Below, one piece after another: positions 59,141 through 64,000 of a stretch of DNA of 64,000 bases. This DNA is from Viscum album (Eukaryota > Streptophyta > Magnoliopsida > Santalales > Viscaceae). Both the position numbers and the translations under genes were made by a program. A model generated the notes under the pieces. The model saw only the letters and a list, made by a program, of their open reading frames with translations, did no database searches and was not told where the DNA came from. How positions within the stretch are numbered: position 1 is the first letter of the stretch; each line of letters opens with the position of its first letter. The stretch spans positions 1,175,980,670 to 1,176,044,669 of the forward strand of contig OY728137.1 of the NCBI GenBank assembly GCA_963277665.1. The letters are read 5' to 3'.

Positions 59141-62100
59141 GGGTTAGAAATTAGGTGAAATATAGATTGAAAATTATTACTTATAATGTGGGAATACGAT
59201 CTATACATGTGAGGGTTTCAAGAAGAAGAATGTAAATTTGGGAAACAACCGGATTCAGCTCCTTGTTAGGGTGCCTTGGGACATTCATCATAACACTTTG
59301 GTCCCAAAAAGTTGTATCAAGGATACTAAAGGTACCCTCGGAGATTGGAGAGTCATTGATGATTTGTGGTAGTTGATGAATGTTGGATTTATGTGAATCC
59401 ACTCATAAAGTTAATTGAAAAATGGTTATCTATGAGATGTTCTTAATTAATACATGGTTAAAAAGGATTATTCTTACTCTGAGAGTTGGAGTACCATCAC
59501 AAAATCCATTATACCTAATGGATTGGTGTGTAGATTCTCATTACATTATAGGAATGATATGACTATTTTAATAAGGAAAATAATTCATGGGGGTTTGAAG
59601 ATATTTCATTTTCTATTTATTAAAAAAATATACAAGGATTAGTTATAATCTCTTTGGAGTTGAGTGAAGAGAAAAAGTAATTGAGTTTTTCTGAGTCAAA
59701 GTGCATCACAACGTAAAGGATATAGTTACTCCATGATAAGAGTGTTATTTATTAACAATTTCAGTTCAATTTAGGACACCATATAATATATAGGTTAGTT
59801 TTACTATTAAGGTGTTTATATAAAGGATTTTCACACTATAATTAGATACATTATTCCATGAAGGATGCCACTGTGGGATTGTATGGAGCTGATTGAGTTG
59901 TGAAGCCTAACCCTTAAAGAATTAGTATTGTGATTTTTTAAAATTCAAATAGTCTCATGAAACAATATAATGGAACAAATAGTAATGTTTTGACTCAAAT
60001 TTAAGTGGATATGTCATGAGACATTTATGTCTCACTCGAATAATAATTCAAAGTGTTCACACTGTAATCATTATAACCATTCCATAAAATGTATCACAAA
60101 AATATAGATAGATATGAGTAGATATTTTGATAATGATATAATGGATTTCTTCACATCATAATTCCAGTCAAGGATATTTAGAAATTATTTTTTATATTAT
60201 TTAGATTTCGACATCATGCCATAAAGGGGGAGGTCATGCTATAACACTTGTAATTTCTTTAAATAGTATGGCATCTCACCTATACAAAATAGTGATCTAT
60301 TGTGATGAAACATTGGGTTAGCATAACTTTTTTTCCAATGAGAGTTATAACAACGGTTTCACTAATATTTGAGAATAAGAATAAGTTTTCACATGAGACC
60401 AAAACTCAAGAGGTACTTAAGGTTAAGGAAATAAATATTGATAAACATGTTAATACTTATCGTTCTTTATTATACTCTAGATTTTAGGTCTATATCCCTA
60501 CTCTTTTCCGTATTCTTATTATTAATAACTTATAAAAACATATGTTAAGATAAAAACCATTTAAAATTTATGATTCAACAATTGATAATAATATTCATAT
60601 AGCCTTGTATTTTCCCTTATTTTTTGTGTATTATTTCTCACTCTTTCTCTCATCATAAAACCATTATCATCAAGATCCTTTTTATACTAAATGTCCTGGT
60701 AAGGAGGGATGAGAGTTGGTGTTTTTGGTAACCACCAATTCCCTATCATCTTAGTAGTATTATACTCTCACTTGGGCCTATCATTTTGTATCAGAGAATG
60801 ATGATTACAAGGATTATTCTTAATACTCATTTAATACCTATCGTTTGATATTATACCAGGGTATAGTTCTATCAAGTTGGAATCATATAAATTTTTTCTT
60901 ATGTTTTTTATCATAATGGGACCTTTTAATTTCCATTGTATTTGAGTTTATTTTCACTATTTTTATATATAATCAATGATACCTAAGTGTTCTAAGAATA
61001 AAAATAATAAAAAGGAGTTCCTATATTCAATTATATGGGTTTCCATCTTTAGAGAGATAATATGGTTTCATATCTTCTATAACCAAAGTTAGACTATATT
61101 GATATCACCTAGAATAGTAAAAATCTTAAAAAATTGGGTAAAACCAATACTATACTTAAGAATAACAATATCAAATATGGCAGAGAGTACACAACATGTT
61201 ACTTTCATTATTCTTGGAAAAGAATTTTATATGAGTCATGGGGTTAAAAATAATGAATGGAATATGAATGAAACATTATGATATCCACATGGGAGGGAAA
61301 AATATAAAAGTGTGTTAGTTAAAAATATTCTAGGATAAATTTTAAAATATCTATATAGGATAAGATGAATCTATGGATGGATTCTTCATTAAACTGGATG
61401 AAAATATAAAATTTATTTGATGATATGGATAAATTATTAAAGATTATCCCAAAGGTGAAGAAATTAATAATAATTATATTGGATAAATTTGATTTAATGA
61501 TTATATTCTAATTATTTGTATGAGTGGACAATTGATAAACTCAAAAAAGTTTTTTATTTCTTATGGGATAAAAAAGTCATGCCCATAAACAGAAAAGGAA
61601 AATTTGAGAAGGAGATGAATTTTAAATCTAAAATGTATGAAATAACTTGAGACAAACAAGTATCATGAGAAGACATATGAAAATTTATATCATTAGTAAG
61701 ATTCTAAGGAATTTATATCTTTATTATATAAATTCATGAAATAAGAAAGAGGTAAATATAAGGGTAATATTCTATTTAGGTGATTCAACAATAGAAAATT
61801 TGGGCACATTTTAACAAGTTACCATAATAAAAAACACAAATATGAGAATTATGATCAATAAAAAAGATCATTAGGAAATTGGAATAAGGAAACTAGTGGA
61901 TGAAATATAGTAAAATTATTAAAAAGGAAAAGGAAAAGAAAATACCTTATAGAGGAAGAATGTTTTCTTAAAACATGAGATCACATTATATAATGAGGGA
62001 AGTGAAGAGATAAAGAGGACTCATATCATTAAGAGACAATAAAATTATATCTATATAAAATCACCAAAAATATCCCTAGAATAAAAAATAATTAGGTATT

Positions 62101-63150
62101 ATTATTGAATAAGAAATAAATGATGATAAAACACCGAAATATTTTCAATTAATGATGGATCTATTAGTATGATGGAAGAAAAAATAGTATCTTATCATTG
62201 AAAAGAAATTATTGAATTCTAAGAGTGATTCTTTGATGAAATATCCTAATGAATAAAAATAAAAATAAATTTCTTAAATTAAAGTAGAATTCACCAGAAT
62301 GATGAGAGATATTAGTGAAATCCTTGAATCTTGTGATATAATTCTTGATATTACCATTATAAATATTATCACAAAGAATGAAGAAGTAAAATTTCTTGTG
62401 GTAATGTTGTTTGATGCAGAATTTTTTTTAAGGAGTACTCACTATGAATTTCAAAATTATTTCCATGAAATCAAAGAAATGTCAAAATTAGTGGAGAAGT
62501 TTTTTAATGATATAAATAAAATTATAGACTATTATATCATACCATGAACCATTATTTTAGAAAACTGGGATAGAAAAAATGGCGGAAGTAGTGAAAGAGG
62601 GAAGAATAAGATTGTATCATCACCTAAGAAGGTGAAAAGAGAAAATTCTAAATCTATATGTGGTTATGAAAAATCTTAAATTAATGTGGTGTGGGAGTAT
62701 TAGATCACCTAGACTAATACTGGGGAAAATTGAATGTAAAAGAAATAGATATTAAGCATAAGAAGATTAAAAACAAAGAGTGGATCTCAAACTGGAGAGA
62801 AACACAACAATGAGAAGATTTTGAATAATATATTTATTATTTAAGGATTTTTTTATTTTATGTAAGATTTTAGAGATGCAACATATATTGGAAAAAATCA
62901 TGCATATTATATTGTAATTTTTCATTTAACCAATTAAGGAAATTATAAAAATTAAGTAGGAGTCAACATGAAGTTCCTAGAGTGCATCCAAGACAAAATA
63001 AAAAAAGGTATAATTGAATAATTATTTAATTATTTTGACTAAACTTTGAAAATATGTGTGATCAACCATGATATAACAATAAAAAGTGTCTTACAATTCA
63101 ACTAGAGAAATTTAAATATAAGGAATATTCCAAATTAATTTAGATAAGGA
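59141..63150. other. AT-rich, unassigned; possible copia-2 gag at the right
   Basis: No domain is secure. Because a copia protease begins near 63200, the part from about 61300 probably holds the decayed gag and leader of copia-2. The frame 62299-62547 (82 residues, charged, from an ATG) lies where gag should be but shows no zinc knuckle. Confidence 0.4.
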
Positions 63151-64000
63151 ATAATAAAAAATATATGATAGTGGTTAAGGTTAGATACAATATTGGAAAA
63201 GTAGAGAAGACTCATATAATTGATAATGGTTTATCATCAAGAATGATTGGAAATAAGAATCTATTGAATTATATCCAAATTTATGATAGTGGATCTATTA
63301 CCTTCATCAATTAAAGACTGTTCAATTCCAAAGGAGCTGGATAAAATAAAACTGGTAAAAAGAAATATAGTGATGTTCTCTTTATTAATGGGATGAAAAA
63401 CAATATCATGAGTGTTTATTAGGTTTGTAAAAATATTAATGTGATGATATTTTCCAAATATGGTTGTGTTATAAGGAAGTTGAAGGATGAAATAATCTTA
63501 ATGAAGGAAAAATGAACATGACATCATTTATTTCAAATATGCAATGATAATGATACTTACTATGTGGTCTTGAAAGAGAAAAATCAATTATAGAATAGGA
63601 AACTTGGCCATTTATAGTAAAAGAAGATGGATAAGTTAATCAAATATTATTATTTTTGGTATATAATGGGGTTACACTATGAATGTATCAACACTTGTGA
63701 TATATGTTTCAAAGGAAAATGGAAAATAACATTCAAAAAATGATAGAGATAATGTTGAATAAACCTTTTGAGTTTGATCACTTTGATGTGTGTGGAATAA
63801 TATTACAGAAGTCAAATAATGGTGATATAATTGATTAATAACGAATGGGTGTGGATTAAATATAATTATATAGGATTATTGGTATCCTACATCACTTAAA
63901 TATGTCTATACCTAAAATCATATTTGTTTTTATTCATTTTTATTAATTCCAAAGAAAAGTAAAATATTCATATATTGTAGTGGTGAAATAGATATTGAAC
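63151..64000 (+). pseudogene. Copia-2: protease, GAG-pre-integrase and start of integrase (runs off the window)
   Basis: The protease shows THIIDNGLSSRMIGNKNLLN (63210-63269), matching W-x-x-D-S-G-C-S-x-H-M-T-G-x-x-x-x-F. The catalytic Ser of D-S-G is Asn (63225-63227). YDSGSITFIN follows. A block DVLFINGMKNNIMSVY (about 63372-63420) corresponds to V-L-Y-V-P-G-L-x-x-N-L-L-S-V. The pre-integrase zinc region has NRKLGHL (about 63595-63615) and CDICFKGKW (about 63698-63722), and DHFDVCG (about 63778-63798) starts the integrase core. Frameshifts and stops throughout. It differs in sequence from copia-1. Confidence 0.78.

Overview
This is nuclear DNA from a seed plant, probably an angiosperm with a large, slowly purged genome. 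The evidence is entirely repeat content: Athila-type gag, chromovirus gag-pol with chromodomain-type tails, Ty1/copia, an L1-type LINE with a C-terminal RNase H, and a tRNA-derived SINE. I found no intact host gene, rRNA, tRNA gene or CRISPR array. Almost every coding remnant has stops and frameshifts. Most of the window is strongly AT-rich; the exception is the LTRs of one Del/Tekay-like element, which hold GC-rich islands.

Layout. 1-4266: minus-strand Athila-like element (gag, protease, primer-binding site, LTR), cut by the left window edge. 4510-7507 and 39454-44092: two direct copies of a ~3 kb AT-rich repeat (family X, copies A and B). Between them lie ~3 kb of unassigned sequence and a three-level retrotransposon nest at 9196-38115. 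In the nest, E1 (plus-strand chromovirus, LTRs 9196-11291 and 35979-38115) carries E2 in its gag gene (minus-strand chromovirus, LTRs 29445-31679 and a split copy at 11848-12014 plus 22209-24276). E2's 3' LTR in turn carries E3 (plus-strand Del/Tekay-like, 12015-22203, with 3.34 kb LTRs and a perfect GGAAA duplication). Joining the pieces restores gag continuity in E1 and gives two E2 LTRs of equal length.

39956-41575 is a solo LTR with a perfect AGTTT duplication inside X copy B. From about 44450 to 50480 runs one plus-strand Ty1/copia pol (protease, integrase, RT, RNase H). It is broken by a related LTR-like insert (44956-46836) and by a third, partial X copy (48043-49005). 51690-56000 is a minus-strand L1-type LINE. 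58753-59129 is a SINE with A and B boxes, an A tail and a 12-bp duplication. The right edge (63200-64000) is the protease and start of the integrase region of another plus-strand copia.

Nothing here works together as an operon or pathway; the biology is the insertion history. The inferred order is family X and E1 early, then E2, then E3. The points of most interest are the exact bookkeeping of the nest, the RT-less E3 with 37-bp minisatellites in its LTRs, the 34-bp minisatellite in E2's LTRs, the SINE, and family X, which I could not classify.
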